Of a DNA stretch of 64,000 nucleotides, positions 54,484-63,903 are shown one piece after another; positions within the stretch are counted from its first letter, which is position 1; each line of letters opens with the position of its first letter. The position numbers and the translations under genes are program-made. This DNA comes from an uncultured delta proteobacterium (GTDB lineage Bacteria > Myxococcota_A > Polyangia > Polyangiales > Polyangiaceae), in the NCBI GenBank assembly GCA_903906315.1, contig CAIVJW010000255.1, forward strand, positions 26,876-90,875. The letters are read 5' to 3'. The notes beneath the pieces were generated by a model that saw only the letters and a list, made by a program, of their open reading frames with translations, was not told the DNA's origin and did no database searches.

Positions 54484-55146
54484 GTGCGCGTCGCCTCGTA
54501 CGTCGTCGCGCTCCTCGTCGCCGGGTGCGGCCGCGCCGCGCCGACCGAGCCGGCGGCCTCGACGTCGGCCCCGAGGCCGGTCCCGTCGGGCGGCCTCGAT
54601 CCCTGGTCGCGCGGTGCGCCCGCCGGCGCGGGCCAGCCGGGCGCGCCTCCGATCGGGTCCGCGGTGCCGGCTGCCCTCGCCGAGATCCTCGACCACGTGC
54701 CGCGCCCGCCTGCCGCCAGCGCCGCTCCCGGCCCGACGCGCCTCGGCACGCCGACCCACCTGCCCGACGCCGATCACGGCGCGGCCGCGACCGCCGACGC
54801 CTCCCCGCCCGCAACCGCGACCGCGAGCTCGAAGCCTTCCGCCCCCGAGATGGCGACGCCGTCGATCGAGCGCGAGTGCAGGGCGCAGGTCTACTGGCCG
54901 CTCGTCGATCGGTGCCGGGACACGCGCGGCGCGATCCTCCCGCCCGAGGTGGTGACGCTCCACTTCCTCATCGACTCGGACGGCGCCATCGTGTCGAGCT
55001 CGATCCAGGCCACGGCCACGGACGCGCGGTGGGACGCGGCGGCCGAGTGCATGCGCCGCGAGCTGTCCGCGCTGCCGTTCCACGCCCCGGCGTCGGTGCG
55101 GGGAGCCGTGACGCGCGTGGCGGCCACGGTCCCCTCGATCGACTGA
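54484..55146 (+). CDS. Lipoprotein with AgmX/TonB-like C-terminal domain
   Basis: A 220-aa protein starting with GTG at 54484. The lipobox is LVAGC (Cys15). About 110 residues of Ala/Pro-rich linker lead to a C-terminal domain of some 85 residues: YWPLVDRCRDTRGAILPPEV, TLHFLIDSDGAIVSSSIQAT and AAECMRRELSALPFHAP. This matches the pattern of the AgmX/PglI-type (TonB C-terminal-like) domain, and a similar segment lies in vWA copy 2. Two Cys (RCRD and ECMR) are placed to form a disulphide. The shared domain suggests this lipoprotein works with the vWA pair, but no direct evidence exists. Confidence 0.65.
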   Translation: MRVASYVVALLVAGCGRAAPTEPAASTSAPRPVPSGGLDPWSRGAPAGAGQPGAPPIGSAVPAALAEILDHVPRPPAASAAPGPTRLGTPTHLPDADHGAAATADASPPATATASSKPSAPEMATPSIERECRAQVYWPLVDRCRDTRGAILPPEVVTLHFLIDSDGAIVSSSIQATATDARWDAAAECMRRELSALPFHAPASVRGAVTRVAATVPSID

Positions 55147-55221
55147 TCAACGGCCACGGGCGCGCGCCGCCCCCCCAAGACGCCGTGGCGCCCCGCGCTC
55201 CGCCGGGTATTCTCGCGGGTC

Positions 55222-56367
55222 ATGATCGTCCGCCCTGCCCTGCTCGCCGCGATCGCTTCGTCCTGCCTCGCCCTCGCGCCCGTCGGCTGCGCGACCAGCG
55301 CCGTGGGGGGCGCCGCGGGGAATGGCGGCAATGGGCCCACGACGACGACCGGCACGACCAGCACGCAGGCGACCGGGACGGGCGGCGCGGGCGGGGTCTC
55401 CGGCCTCGGGGGACAGGGCGGCGCGGGCACCGGGGGCGCGGGCACCGGCGGCATGCCCGGCTGCCAGAAGGCCAGCGAGGCCGTGCTCGCGGTCGATCAC
55501 CTCTTCGTCGGCGACACCGACACCGACCTCGTGGCGAGCAGCATCGCGTGGAAGCAGTTCGGCCTGAACCTCGACGGCAAGGTCTCGACGAAGGACTCGG
55601 CCGACCTCTGCGTCCCGGTCGCCGGCGCGTCCAAGGCGTCGGTGTACCCGGACGGCGACAACGGCATCGACAACGCGTTCGGCAAGCTGGTGCTGCCGAT
55701 CATGCTGGGGCTCAACGGCCAGTTCGCGAGCCAGGTCAACACCTCGATCGAGCAGGGCATGTTCTCGATCCTCGTCGCGCTCGAGGGCCTGAAGCCCGGC
55801 AACGATCAGGCGCCGATCGTCGCGCGCGTGTACTCCGGGTCGTCGCTCGAGGTGCCGCCGCTCTTCGACGGCACCGACTGCTGGCCCGTCACGGCCGAGT
55901 CGCTCACCGATCCGAAGGACGCCGGGTCGGCGCGCGTCGTCTTCTCGCAGAGCGCGATCGCGAACAGCACCTGGACCTCGAGCGGCGAGGCCACGCTCGA
56001 CCTCACCGTTCCGTCGTTCCCCGACGCCATCCACCTGCGCCTCCACCACGCGCGCATGTCGATGAACCTCGTCACGGACCACCAGAGCGCGATCGCCGGG
56101 CAGGTCGGGGGCGTGCTCGACACCGAGGAGTTCATCACCGAGGTCACGCGCCTCGTCGGCATCTTCGATCCGACGATGTGCGGGTCGAACACGCTCGAGA
56201 ACATCCTCACGCAGATCCGCCGCGCCAGCGATCTCCTCAAGGACGGCACGCAGAACCCGGCCTCGACCTGCGACGGCATCTCCATCGGGCTCGGGTTCAC
56301 GATGGCGCGCGTCGGCCTCGGAGCGGTCGCGGCGCCGATCGAGCCGAAGGCCGGCCCCTGCAACTGA
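55222..56367 (+). CDS. Lipoprotein with Gly/Thr-rich linker, unknown function
   Basis: A 381-aa exported protein. The signal peptide ends in APVGC (Cys23), and about 55 residues of Gly/Thr/Ala linker follow. The remaining 300 residues form a globular domain that begins near CQKASEAVLAVDHLFVGDTD. It has LVLPIMLGLNGQFASQVNTS, LDLTVPSFPDAIHLRLHHAR and DTEEFITEVTRLVGIFDP, with Cys spaced across the domain. I recognise no family. The linker composition matches other lipoproteins in this window. It is downstream of the AgmX-like lipoprotein by 75 bases and convergent with the HDOD gene. Confidence 0.7.
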   Translation: MIVRPALLAAIASSCLALAPVGCATSAVGGAAGNGGNGPTTTTGTTSTQATGTGGAGGVSGLGGQGGAGTGGAGTGGMPGCQKASEAVLAVDHLFVGDTDTDLVASSIAWKQFGLNLDGKVSTKDSADLCVPVAGASKASVYPDGDNGIDNAFGKLVLPIMLGLNGQFASQVNTSIEQGMFSILVALEGLKPGNDQAPIVARVYSGSSLEVPPLFDGTDCWPVTAESLTDPKDAGSARVVFSQSAIANSTWTSSGEATLDLTVPSFPDAIHLRLHHARMSMNLVTDHQSAIAGQVGGVLDTEEFITEVTRLVGIFDPTMCGSNTLENILTQIRRASDLLKDGTQNPASTCDGISIGLGFTMARVGLGAVAAPIEPKAGPCN

Positions 56368-56373
56368 CGCCCG

Positions 56374-56416
56374 CGCAGCGACGCTTCCAGCGGACGCCGC
56401 GTCGGAGGTCGCTGCG
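56374..56416. repeat. 9-bp inverted repeat between convergent genes
   Basis: CGCAGCGAC (56374-56382) pairs with GTCGCTGCG (56408-56416) across 25 bases, just after the lipoprotein stop and before the convergent HDOD gene end. It may be a transcription-ending hairpin, but the long spacer and lack of a T-tract keep this tentative. Confidence 0.25.
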
Positions 56417-56466
56417 ACGCGCCGGCTCCACCTCGGGCGGCGGCGAAGGCTAGGCGGAAGGCCGCT

Positions 56467-57816
56467 TCACACGCGGCCGCGGGCGCGCAGGATCGCGCCG
56501 TGCGCGGCGCCGAAGACCCAGAAGACGACCGGGACGAACAGCAGGCTCGCCCAGAAGTAGCCGTCGTCGGGCACGATCTCCGGCGAGAGGCGCCCGATGA
56601 GCGCCCCGCCCGCGCACAGGATGCTGGCGACGGCGAGGCTCGGGCCTGCCTCGGGAGGCGCTGCTTCCGGTTGCGCCGGGCCGGGCGCCACGGCGACGGG
56701 CGCGACCGCTGCGGCCTTCGAGGCGGGCGCCGGCGCCGCGGAAGGAGCGGGATCGGCCGCGGTCGTCGGGATCGCGACCGCCGCCGCCGCGGGCTTCTCC
56801 TCCGCCGCAGGCTTCGCCGCCGCCGGCGCGGGATCCGGCGCCGCGGGCGGATCGGCGACGGGGGCGATCGCGGCGGGCGCCTCGGCGGCCACGGGGTCCG
56901 ACGCGGCAGGGCGCGGCTCCTCCGGGAACAGCTCACGGAGCACGCCGGCGCAAAGCCTCGGCAGCACGTCGTCCGAGAACCCGAGCACGCGCAGCTCCTC
57001 GGGCAGGGTCGCGAGGACCGCGGCGGCCTCCTCGGTCGTCGTCGACTTGCCGACGCGCGCGAGGCGGTCGGCGACGCGGATCGCGGCGACCATGCGCGGC
57101 ACCTGGCCGGCGGCGCGGAACGCCCGCGCCGGCTGGTGGTGCCACGCGACCACGCGCGGCAGCGGGTGCGGCAGCTTCCACGCCGAGAGGACGTGCCCGG
57201 CGAGCAGCGCGTGGTCGAAGCCGTAGCGCTTGCGCTCCTCGAGGTGCACGTCGTCGGCGAGCGCGAGGTCGCCGAGCAGCTCGCCGTACTCGGGGTCCTT
57301 CCCGCGGAGCAGCATCAGCATGCCGACGTCCTGCAGGAGCCCCGCGGTGTACATCTCGTCGGGCGCGAGCCCACAATGCGGCGCGAGGAAGCGCGCCGCG
57401 ATGCCGGTGCGGACCGCGTGCTCCACGACGCGCTTCGCGCGCGGCTCCTCGTCCTGGCCGAAGAGCTCGATCGCGGACGCGGCGAGCGCCGAGGCGCGCA
57501 GCATGCGCACGCCGAGCATGGTGACGGCCTGCGTGACCGAGGCGCAGCGCGCGCGCCCGCCGAGCGCCGTGTTGACCTGCCGGATGAGGCGACCGGTGAG
57601 CGCAGGGTCCGTCTCGATGATGCGGACGACCTTTGAAACCTGGAAATCATCGGAGGCCGTCGCCTCGAGCAGCTCCTGCGCGGCGACCGGGAGCGGCACG
57701 GCGCCGTGCAGCTTGGCGACCCGAGCCGCGAGGCTCCGGGCGGCGCGCTGGGCGCCCGTGCGCGCCGCGGCGTCTGCAGGCTCGGTGTCGTAGAGAGGTT
57801 CCGCGGCGAGATCCAT
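56467..57816 (-). CDS. HDOD domain protein with Ala/Pro-rich linker and membrane tail
   Basis: A 449-aa protein from the ATG at 57816; a GTG at 57864 would add 16 residues. The HDOD domain covers about residues 20-280: LPVAAQELLEATASDDFQV, KVVRIIETDPALTGRLIRQV, AVTMLGVRMLRASALA, AGLLQDVGMLMLL and WHHQPARAF. HDOD proteins are degenerate HD-phosphohydrolase relatives used in signalling. An Ala/Pro-rich linker of about 110 residues then leads to two C-terminal hydrophobic segments (SLAVASILCAGGALIG and WASLLFVPVVFWVFG), so this copy is membrane-tethered. It follows the giant kinase gene on the same strand, and I infer a signalling partnership. Confidence 0.8.
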   Translation of the reverse strand: MDLAAEPLYDTEPADAAARTGAQRAARSLAARVAKLHGAVPLPVAAQELLEATASDDFQVSKVVRIIETDPALTGRLIRQVNTALGGRARCASVTQAVTMLGVRMLRASALAASAIELFGQDEEPRAKRVVEHAVRTGIAARFLAPHCGLAPDEMYTAGLLQDVGMLMLLRGKDPEYGELLGDLALADDVHLEERKRYGFDHALLAGHVLSAWKLPHPLPRVVAWHHQPARAFRAAGQVPRMVAAIRVADRLARVGKSTTTEEAAAVLATLPEELRVLGFSDDVLPRLCAGVLRELFPEEPRPAASDPVAAEAPAAIAPVADPPAAPDPAPAAAKPAAEEKPAAAAVAIPTTAADPAPSAAPAPASKAAAVAPVAVAPGPAQPEAAPPEAGPSLAVASILCAGGALIGRLSPEIVPDDGYFWASLLFVPVVFWVFGAAHGAILRARGRV

Positions 57817-57880
57817 GCTCGCCGAGACGGCGGCTCCCGACGAAACTGAAGTGATCTGGACCACCCGATCCGCGCGCGCG

Positions 57881-60800
57881 TCACCGTAGCCCGAGCTTGC
57901 CGTCCTTCACGCGCAGGTTGGACACGGCTTCGGCGACCTGGCGGACCAGCGTGCGGCCGCGCGGGACGACCTCTCCCTCCGCGCCGCCGACGCGGTCGAA
58001 GGACCACGCGAGCACGGATCCCTCGTCGTCCCAGGACGCGAAGCGGCTGCGGCCGACGAGCGGGATCGATCCCATGAGCTCCTTGCGGGCGAGGTCGAGC
58101 ACCACCGCGCGCTCGGCCGACGCGAGCAGGACCGAGGCGCCGTCGGGCGCGAGGGCGAGGTCGTCCCACGGCAGCGCGGGCGTCGCGTCCGCCACCCGCT
58201 GCGACGACCCGTCGGCGCCGAGGAGCGTGACGCCGGTCTCGTCGGCGAAGATCACCTCGCCCGGGCCGGGGCCGGGGCCGATCGCGGTCGCGCGCGGCGT
58301 CGCGTACGCAAGGCGCTGCACGGCGCCGGTCTCGTCGTCGATGCGGGCGACGGCGCCCGACGAGAACGCGAGGAGCAGGCCCGTGCCCTCCGCGCCGCGA
58401 GCCGGGATCGGGCGCGACTCGTAGGCGAAGCCGTCGGCGCGCGCGATCGGCCGAGGCGTCCCGCCGTCGGCCAGCGGGGTCGCGGCAAGCGTGCCGTCGA
58501 GGCGCTGCGTGTAGAGCACGCGACAGGCGGCGTCGGCGCCGATCACCAGCGCGGCGTCGCGCGGCAGCGAGACGGTCGCGCGCTGCGACAGCGCGTCGAA
58601 CACGACCCACGTCGCCCCTGCGCGCTGGTAGCCCAGCACGCGCCCGTCGGCGCAGCGGCGCAGCAGCATGCCGGGGCGCGCGAGGGCTCGCCGGCCGGTC
58701 GACACCGAGTAGACGCGCACCTCGCCGCCGACCTGGAAGGCGACGAGGTCGGGCGAGGCGCGCACGACGGCCGCGACCGATTCCAGATCGCCGCGCGGAT
58801 CCGGCCCGCCGAGCTCGCTGCGCCCCGCGAAGCGCAGCAGGCCGCCCGCGGGCGCGGCCGCGGCGTCGATCAGCACGAGGTCGTGCGTGACGACGCGACC
58901 GTCCGCGAGGCGGAAGCCGCCCGCGCCGCCGCGCAGCCCGACGTCGCGGCCGGCGAGACCGGGCGCTTCGTCGACCGCCTCGATCGCGCCCGGCCCGGCG
59001 GCGATCGCGCCCGCGCGGCCATTGGCAGCGCGCTCGCCCGCCTCGACGCGGTGCAGCCCGAGGTCGCACGCGGGGCCTCGGGGCGCCGGGTCGTCCTTCG
59101 CGCGACCGCCGGGCCGGAGGTACGTGAAGCGCCCGCGACCGTGCGCGTCGCACACGGCGAGATCGAGGCCGCCCGCGTCCCAGCGAGCGTCGACCGCCGC
59201 CGCGTCGATCGCGAACCGGAAGAGCAGCGCGCCCGCGCGATCCGGGTCGACGACGGAGACCCGCGCGGGCTCGACGATCGCGAGCGCGTTCTCGGTCGGG
59301 GCGAAGCGCGCGACGAGCGGCGGCTCCTCGGCGTGGAACGTCGTCGTGCGACCCGTCGCCGGCGCCCACACGACGACCTGCCGCCCGCGCCCGATCGCCA
59401 CGCGCGCGCCGTCGGGCGACACGTCGAGCACGTCGCCCGCGCCCGCGAAGCGCTCGACCGCGCGCGCCCCCGGGGACGGCGCGTGCGCGAGCGCGAGGTC
59501 CCAGCGCACGACGCCCTCGTCGCTCGGGCAGGCCAGCACGGGGGCGGCGGCGGCGACGTGGAGCGCCCCCGTGCACCGGAAGGGCGCCGTGGCCGCGAGC
59601 GCGACGGTGCCGTCCTCGCGAAGCCGCACGACCTTCACCTCGCCGGCAGCCGACCGCGTCGCGAGGGCCGTGTCGAACGCGAACGGCGCGCGCTCGACGA
59701 TCGGCGCGGCGTGCGGCGAGAAGCGGATCGTCCGTGGCTCCTTCGGGGGCGCGGGCTCCGAGTCGTAGGCGGCGTCGATGTCGACGCCGTCGAACACCTC
59801 GGGGTCGGGCGGCGCGAGGTCGACCACCGTGAGCCCGCCGAGCGACGAAGCGACGAGCCAGCGTTCGCCCCATGGGAACGCCGGGCCCGACACCGGATCG
59901 AGCGTCAGGAAGCGCGCGCGCGGGAGGCGCGACGCGGCGCGGGCGAGCTCGAGCGGGAGGGTGCCGTCCGCCGGCGCGAGGGCGTCGGCCTGCGCCTCGA
60001 TCGCCGCCGCGGCGAACGCGACGCGGTGGAACGGGTCCTCGCTGCGGCGGGCCGCCGTCGAGAGCTCCGCCAGCTGCGCCCGGCGGCGGGCCGCGTCGCG
60101 CTCGCGGAGCGCCTGGCCCTCGCGCGCGTCCATCACGGCGCTCGCCGCGAACGCGCCCGCGACGAGGGCGACGACCACGCCGGCGGCCGCGGCGCGCCCG
60201 ATCCGGCGCCCCCGCGACCGGCGCCGGCACTCGCGCACGAAGTCGGCCTCGCGATCGGAGATGCCCCGCGCGAGCCAGGCCGCGCGGTCGGCGAGCTCGG
60301 CCAGGGGCGCGCCGTGCCACAGGAGGTCGGGGTGGCCGCCCGATCGATCCCACGCGCCCGCGGCCTCGCGCAGCCGCTCGAGGAACGCGAGCCGGTCCAT
60401 GTCGGCGAGGCGCAGCGACGTGAGCTGCGGCCAGGCGACGAGGAGCGACGCATGTGCGACCTCGACCGATCCCTCGCGACGACGCACGAGGTGCGCGGCC
60501 GCGAGCGTGCCGATCACCGCGTCGAGCGCCGCCGGATCGGCGCCGATCGCCACCGCGAGATCCGCGTCGACCCAGCCGAGCGGCGCGCCCTCGGTCGTCC
60601 CGAGCCGCAGGAACGCGGCCTCCGCGATCGCGCGATCGGGCGCCGGCAGGCGCGCGAGCTCCGCGTCGGCGTGCGCCGCGACGGCCCCGGCGACGCCGCC
60701 GAGCCGGCGGAAGGTCGACCCGCGCAGCACCGCGCGGCCGGCCGCGTCGTGCTCGCGCGCGTCCCACCACGCCGCGAGGGCCAGCGCGACGAACGGCAGG

Positions 60801-62500
60801 CGCGTCCCCTCGCCGCCGAGCTCGCGGCCCACCTCGGCCACGACGTCGTCCGCGCCGACGATCTCGGCGTGGACGAGGTGCGCGGGCCCCGTGACGAGGC
60901 CGCGCGCCGAGGTCTTCGGCGGCGGTCCGACGAACCGCAGCGACGATCGCAGGGCCGCGCCGACCGCGCCGGCCGACGCGAGCGCGCGCCCCTCGTCGTC
61001 GCCGATCGTGGCGAGCAGGCGCAGCCCCGGCTTCGTGCGAGCGCCCGCCAGCGCGGCGACGAGCTCCCAGGTCCGCGCGCGGCGCCCCTCGGGCGCGGTG
61101 AGGAGGTCCTCGAGCGGATCGACCACGAGGACCAGGCCCTCGCGCGCGTGCGCGGCCCACGCCTCCAGCGCCTCGCACGAGACGCCCGCGAGCACCGGGT
61201 TCGCCTGGGCGAGCGCCGCCTCCAGCGCCGCGTCCGGGTCGTCGCCCGGCGCGACGCGCACCGCACGCCAGTCGTCCTTGCCGTCGGCGAAGCGCCGCGC
61301 GAGCCGCGGCACGACGCCCGCCACCGCGAGCGAGGTCTTGCCGACGCCGTGACCGCCGCCGAGCACCAGGCACGGCTCGTACGACAGCTCGCGCCCCAGG
61401 CGCTCGAGGTCCTCGTCGCGCCCGAAGATCGCGCCCTCGCCCTCGGGCCCGATCGCGGCGAGGCCGGGGTACGGCCGCGCCGGCGCGCCGTACGGCCGCT
61501 CCCACACCTCGTCGAAGAGCGCGCGCAGCGCCCCCGCCTGCACGCGCCGCGCGAACGGATCGACCGCGAGCAGCCGCTCGAGCAGGCGCACGAGCCCGCG
61601 CGGCATCCGCGCCGGATCGGCCGCGAGATCGCGCATCGTGCCGTGCATGGTCGCCGCGCGCAGCGCCTCCCACCACGCGCTGACGACGCCCGGATCGAGG
61701 ATCTGCGGCTCGTCGGCCACGGACTGCGGCAGCCGCCCGGTCACGAGGTACGCGACGCACACCGCGAGCGACCAGGCGTCGGTCGCCGCGGTCGGCTCCT
61801 CCAGGTCGAGCACCTCGGGCGCGATGAACCCCGGCGTGCCGATGACCGCGCGCGACGACCGGTCGCTGCGGTGCGTGACCGCGAGCGCCTCGTCGGTCGA
61901 CAGGAAGATCGCCGTCTGGGCGTGCGCGTCGACCGACGGCACCGTGACGATCGCGCGCTCGCGGAGCGACGCCGGCACGCCCGCGCGCCGCGCGATGCCG
62001 AAGTCGAGCACCTTGATCGACCCGTCGCGCTCGACGAACAGGTTCGCCGGCTTCAGGTCCAGATGCACGACCCCGCGCGCGTGGATCACGTCGAGCGCGG
62101 CGGCGGCGTCGCGGGCCCACGCCACGACGCGCCGCCACGGCACGCGGCCCTCCTCGCGCATGCGCTCGGCGAGCGTCTCGCCGAGGAGGAGCTCCATCGC
62201 GACGTAGGGAAGCGGCCGCGTCGCGCCGTCCTCGCCGAAGACGCCCGCCGCGTAGATGGTCACGAGCGACGGGTGCCGGAACGAGGCGAGCAGCTTCGCC
62301 TCCTCGCCCCAGTGCGCGACGTCGTTGAAGCCGCCGGTCAGGAGCTTCAGCGCGACCTCCCGGAACGGCACGCCGTCCGGGAGCAGCTCCTCGGCGCGCC
62401 AGACGTCGCCGAAGCCGCCGCGACCGAGCCTGTCGATCAGCCGGTAGCGGCGATCGAGGACGTCCCCCCGCGTGGGCTCCGCGACCGGGATCCCGCTCAT
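57881..62500 (-). CDS. Ser/Thr protein kinase with nSTAND ATPase and beta-propeller domains
   Basis: A 1539-aa multidomain kinase. The Hanks-type kinase domain (about 15-345) has GRGGFG at 26-31, VALKLL with Lys52, H146-L-D148-LKPANL, DFG at 166-168 and TPGFIAPEV. The catalytic loop is HLD rather than HRD, making it a non-RD kinase. An nSTAND/AAA-type ATPase part follows with Walker A GGGHGVGKTS (Lys388), Walker B-like VLVVDPLEDLL and a winged-helix end. A membrane helix lies near residue 775 (AAAGVVVALVAGAFAASAVM). The remaining 700 residues are WD40-like propeller strands (DVSPDGARVAIGRGRQVVVW). This layout resembles other large myxobacterial kinases with an extracytoplasmic sensor. Confidence 0.9.
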   Translation of the reverse strand: MSGIPVAEPTRGDVLDRRYRLIDRLGRGGFGDVWRAEELLPDGVPFREVALKLLTGGFNDVAHWGEEAKLLASFRHPSLVTIYAAGVFGEDGATRPLPYVAMELLLGETLAERMREEGRVPWRRVVAWARDAAAALDVIHARGVVHLDLKPANLFVERDGSIKVLDFGIARRAGVPASLRERAIVTVPSVDAHAQTAIFLSTDEALAVTHRSDRSSRAVIGTPGFIAPEVLDLEEPTAATDAWSLAVCVAYLVTGRLPQSVADEPQILDPGVVSAWWEALRAATMHGTMRDLAADPARMPRGLVRLLERLLAVDPFARRVQAGALRALFDEVWERPYGAPARPYPGLAAIGPEGEGAIFGRDEDLERLGRELSYEPCLVLGGGHGVGKTSLAVAGVVPRLARRFADGKDDWRAVRVAPGDDPDAALEAALAQANPVLAGVSCEALEAWAAHAREGLVLVVDPLEDLLTAPEGRRARTWELVAALAGARTKPGLRLLATIGDDEGRALASAGAVGAALRSSLRFVGPPPKTSARGLVTGPAHLVHAEIVGADDVVAEVGRELGGEGTRLPFVALALAAWWDAREHDAAGRAVLRGSTFRRLGGVAGAVAAHADAELARLPAPDRAIAEAAFLRLGTTEGAPLGWVDADLAVAIGADPAALDAVIGTLAAAHLVRRREGSVEVAHASLLVAWPQLTSLRLADMDRLAFLERLREAAGAWDRSGGHPDLLWHGAPLAELADRAAWLARGISDREADFVRECRRRSRGRRIGRAAAAGVVVALVAGAFAASAVMDAREGQALRERDAARRRAQLAELSTAARRSEDPFHRVAFAAAAIEAQADALAPADGTLPLELARAASRLPRARFLTLDPVSGPAFPWGERWLVASSLGGLTVVDLAPPDPEVFDGVDIDAAYDSEPAPPKEPRTIRFSPHAAPIVERAPFAFDTALATRSAAGEVKVVRLREDGTVALAATAPFRCTGALHVAAAAPVLACPSDEGVVRWDLALAHAPSPGARAVERFAGAGDVLDVSPDGARVAIGRGRQVVVWAPATGRTTTFHAEEPPLVARFAPTENALAIVEPARVSVVDPDRAGALLFRFAIDAAAVDARWDAGGLDLAVCDAHGRGRFTYLRPGGRAKDDPAPRGPACDLGLHRVEAGERAANGRAGAIAAGPGAIEAVDEAPGLAGRDVGLRGGAGGFRLADGRVVTHDLVLIDAAAAPAGGLLRFAGRSELGGPDPRGDLESVAAVVRASPDLVAFQVGGEVRVYSVSTGRRALARPGMLLRRCADGRVLGYQRAGATWVVFDALSQRATVSLPRDAALVIGADAACRVLYTQRLDGTLAATPLADGGTPRPIARADGFAYESRPIPARGAEGTGLLLAFSSGAVARIDDETGAVQRLAYATPRATAIGPGPGPGEVIFADETGVTLLGADGSSQRVADATPALPWDDLALAPDGASVLLASAERAVVLDLARKELMGSIPLVGRSRFASWDDEGSVLAWSFDRVGGAEGEVVPRGRTLVRQVAEAVSNLRVKDGKLGLR

Positions 62501-62551
62501 GGCGCCGCGAACGTAGCACGCCCGCGGGAGGGCCTCGCGACCGCTCGCCGC

Positions 62552-63472
62552 TCAGGCGCCGCGCGCGATCAGGGCGGCGCCGAACACCCCCGCGGAGTCG
62601 CCGAGCGCGTGGCGCAGGATGGGCGTCGTGAGCTCGTCGTTGAACACGTAGCGGGCGACGCGCGCGGCGCCCTCGTCGTAGATCAGGTCCAGGTTCGAGA
62701 CGCCTCCGCCGATCACGATCGCGCTCGGATCCAGCACGTCGACGACGTTGGCGAGCCCGCGACCGAACGCGTCGATCAGGCCCTCGAGGGCCGCGTCCGC
62801 GTGGGGGTCGGCGCCGCGCCGCGCGGCGATCTCCGCGAGCGGCAGCGCCGACCCGGCCCGGCGCGCGTAGTCCGCCTCGACCGCGGGGCCGCTCGCGAAC
62901 GTCTCCAGGCAGCCGCGCTGGCCGCAGTAGCAGACCGCCCCGCGACCGGCGTAGACCGCGTGGTGGCCCCACTCGCCCGCGATCCCCTGCGCCCCCGGCC
63001 AGATCTCGCCGCGCACGACGACCCCGCCGCCGACGCCGCTGCCGAGGATGACGCCGAACACGACGCCGTCGCGGTGGGCCGCGGCCGCGCCGAGGCGAGC
63101 CTCCGCGATCGCGAAGCAGTTGGCGTCGTTGTCGAACGCGACGGGGCGCCCCATCGCGGCCGCGAAGTCCGCGCGGAACGGCCGGCCGTTCACGCACACC
63201 GCGTTCGAGTTCTTCACGAGCCCCGTGCGCCGGGTCACGCCGCCGGGCATGCCGAAGCCGAGGGGCACGGTCGCGACGTCGACGCCCGCCTCGCGCGCGA
63301 CGTCGCGCACCAGCCCGACCGCCGCCGCGATCACCGCCTCGTAGCCCTCGGCCTGCGGCGTCGGCACGCGGCGCCGCACGATCACGCGATCGCCGCCCTC
63401 GATCGCCGCCGCCTCGATCTTCGTGCCGCCGAGGTCGACCCCGATCGCGACGCCGCCCGCGCCCGTCAGCAT
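62552..63472 (-). CDS. ROK-family sugar kinase
   Basis: A 306-aa ATP-dependent sugar kinase, glucokinase- or N-acylmannosamine-kinase-like. The phosphate loop GVDLGGTKIEAA opens the protein, and FGMPGGV and the catalytic FDNDANCFA follow. GEWGHH and the zinc motif CYCGQRGCLETFASGPA are diagnostic of ROK proteins. The ending VIGGGVSNLDLI, followed by ALIARGA, is usual. No DNA-binding domain is fused, so it is an enzyme rather than a repressor. It is the first gene of the run ROK kinase, giant protein kinase, HDOD, with a 51-base gap to the next start. Confidence 0.9.
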   Translation of the reverse strand: MLTGAGGVAIGVDLGGTKIEAAAIEGGDRVIVRRRVPTPQAEGYEAVIAAAVGLVRDVAREAGVDVATVPLGFGMPGGVTRRTGLVKNSNAVCVNGRPFRADFAAAMGRPVAFDNDANCFAIAEARLGAAAAHRDGVVFGVILGSGVGGGVVVRGEIWPGAQGIAGEWGHHAVYAGRGAVCYCGQRGCLETFASGPAVEADYARRAGSALPLAEIAARRGADPHADAALEGLIDAFGRGLANVVDVLDPSAIVIGGGVSNLDLIYDEGAARVARYVFNDELTTPILRHALGDSAGVFGAALIARGA

Positions 63473-63771
63473 CGCTTCGCGCGCCGTGCGCGGGGGCGCG
63501 GTGCTTCGCGACGCGCGACGCCTCGACGCGGCCGGTCCCGACGAAGGCGACCTCGATCCCGCCCTCGACCGTCACCGCGCGGCGGCGGCTTCGTGGCCCT
63601 CGAGATCAGGCGCGAACGAGGAGAGAAGCGACGGCCCAGGATGACCGCAGCAGAGCACGAGACCGGGGCCGTCGGTCAAGCCGGCCCCGAGGCCACGAAC
63701 GCACCGCCCCGTCGCCAGACCCCAGCCGAGGGGCGCTGCCTCCTCGGCGACCGTCCAAGAGCCGTGATTTG

Positions 63772-63839
63772 CACGACGGAGACACGGAGACACAGAGCTC
63801 GGACTCGATCCTCCTCCGTGCCTCCGTGCCTCCGTGGTG
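63772..63839. repeat. 26-bp imperfect inverted repeat of the acggagacacggag type
   Basis: The left arm at 63772-63797 (cacgacggagacacggagac and onward) pairs with the right arm at 63814-63839 (ctccgtgcctccgtgcctcc and onward) with about five mismatches and a 16-base loop. Within each arm, cggag/ctccg units repeat every eight bases or so. This is the widely dispersed intergenic palindrome known from several large bacterial genomes. Its origin and function are uncertain. Confidence 0.7.
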
Positions 63840-63886
63840 ATTTTCTGCTCCGGCTGGCCCACGCGTCCCGCGCGATATCGAGGCAA

Positions 63887-63903
63887 ACCCTCTTGGCGAG
63901 GGT
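63887..63903 (-). terminator. Small hairpin after the right-edge gene
   Basis: On the minus strand, ACCCTC, loop GCCAA, GAGGGT, then TTGCC directly follows the TAG of the partial gene at 63908. The stem is six bases with a short T run, so it is a weak candidate terminator. Confidence 0.4.

Noticed and set aside
57315..63575. Long minus-strand frame through the kinase, ROK and HDOD region in another frame (about 2086 codons)
   Set aside because: Arg/Gly-rich translation with no domain; it overlaps three well-supported genes on the same strand.
63572..63886. Small minus-strand frame of about 104 codons
   Set aside because: Its start reads TTEARRHGG, the usual artefact of translating the dispersed cggag palindrome, and the rest has no recognisable features.
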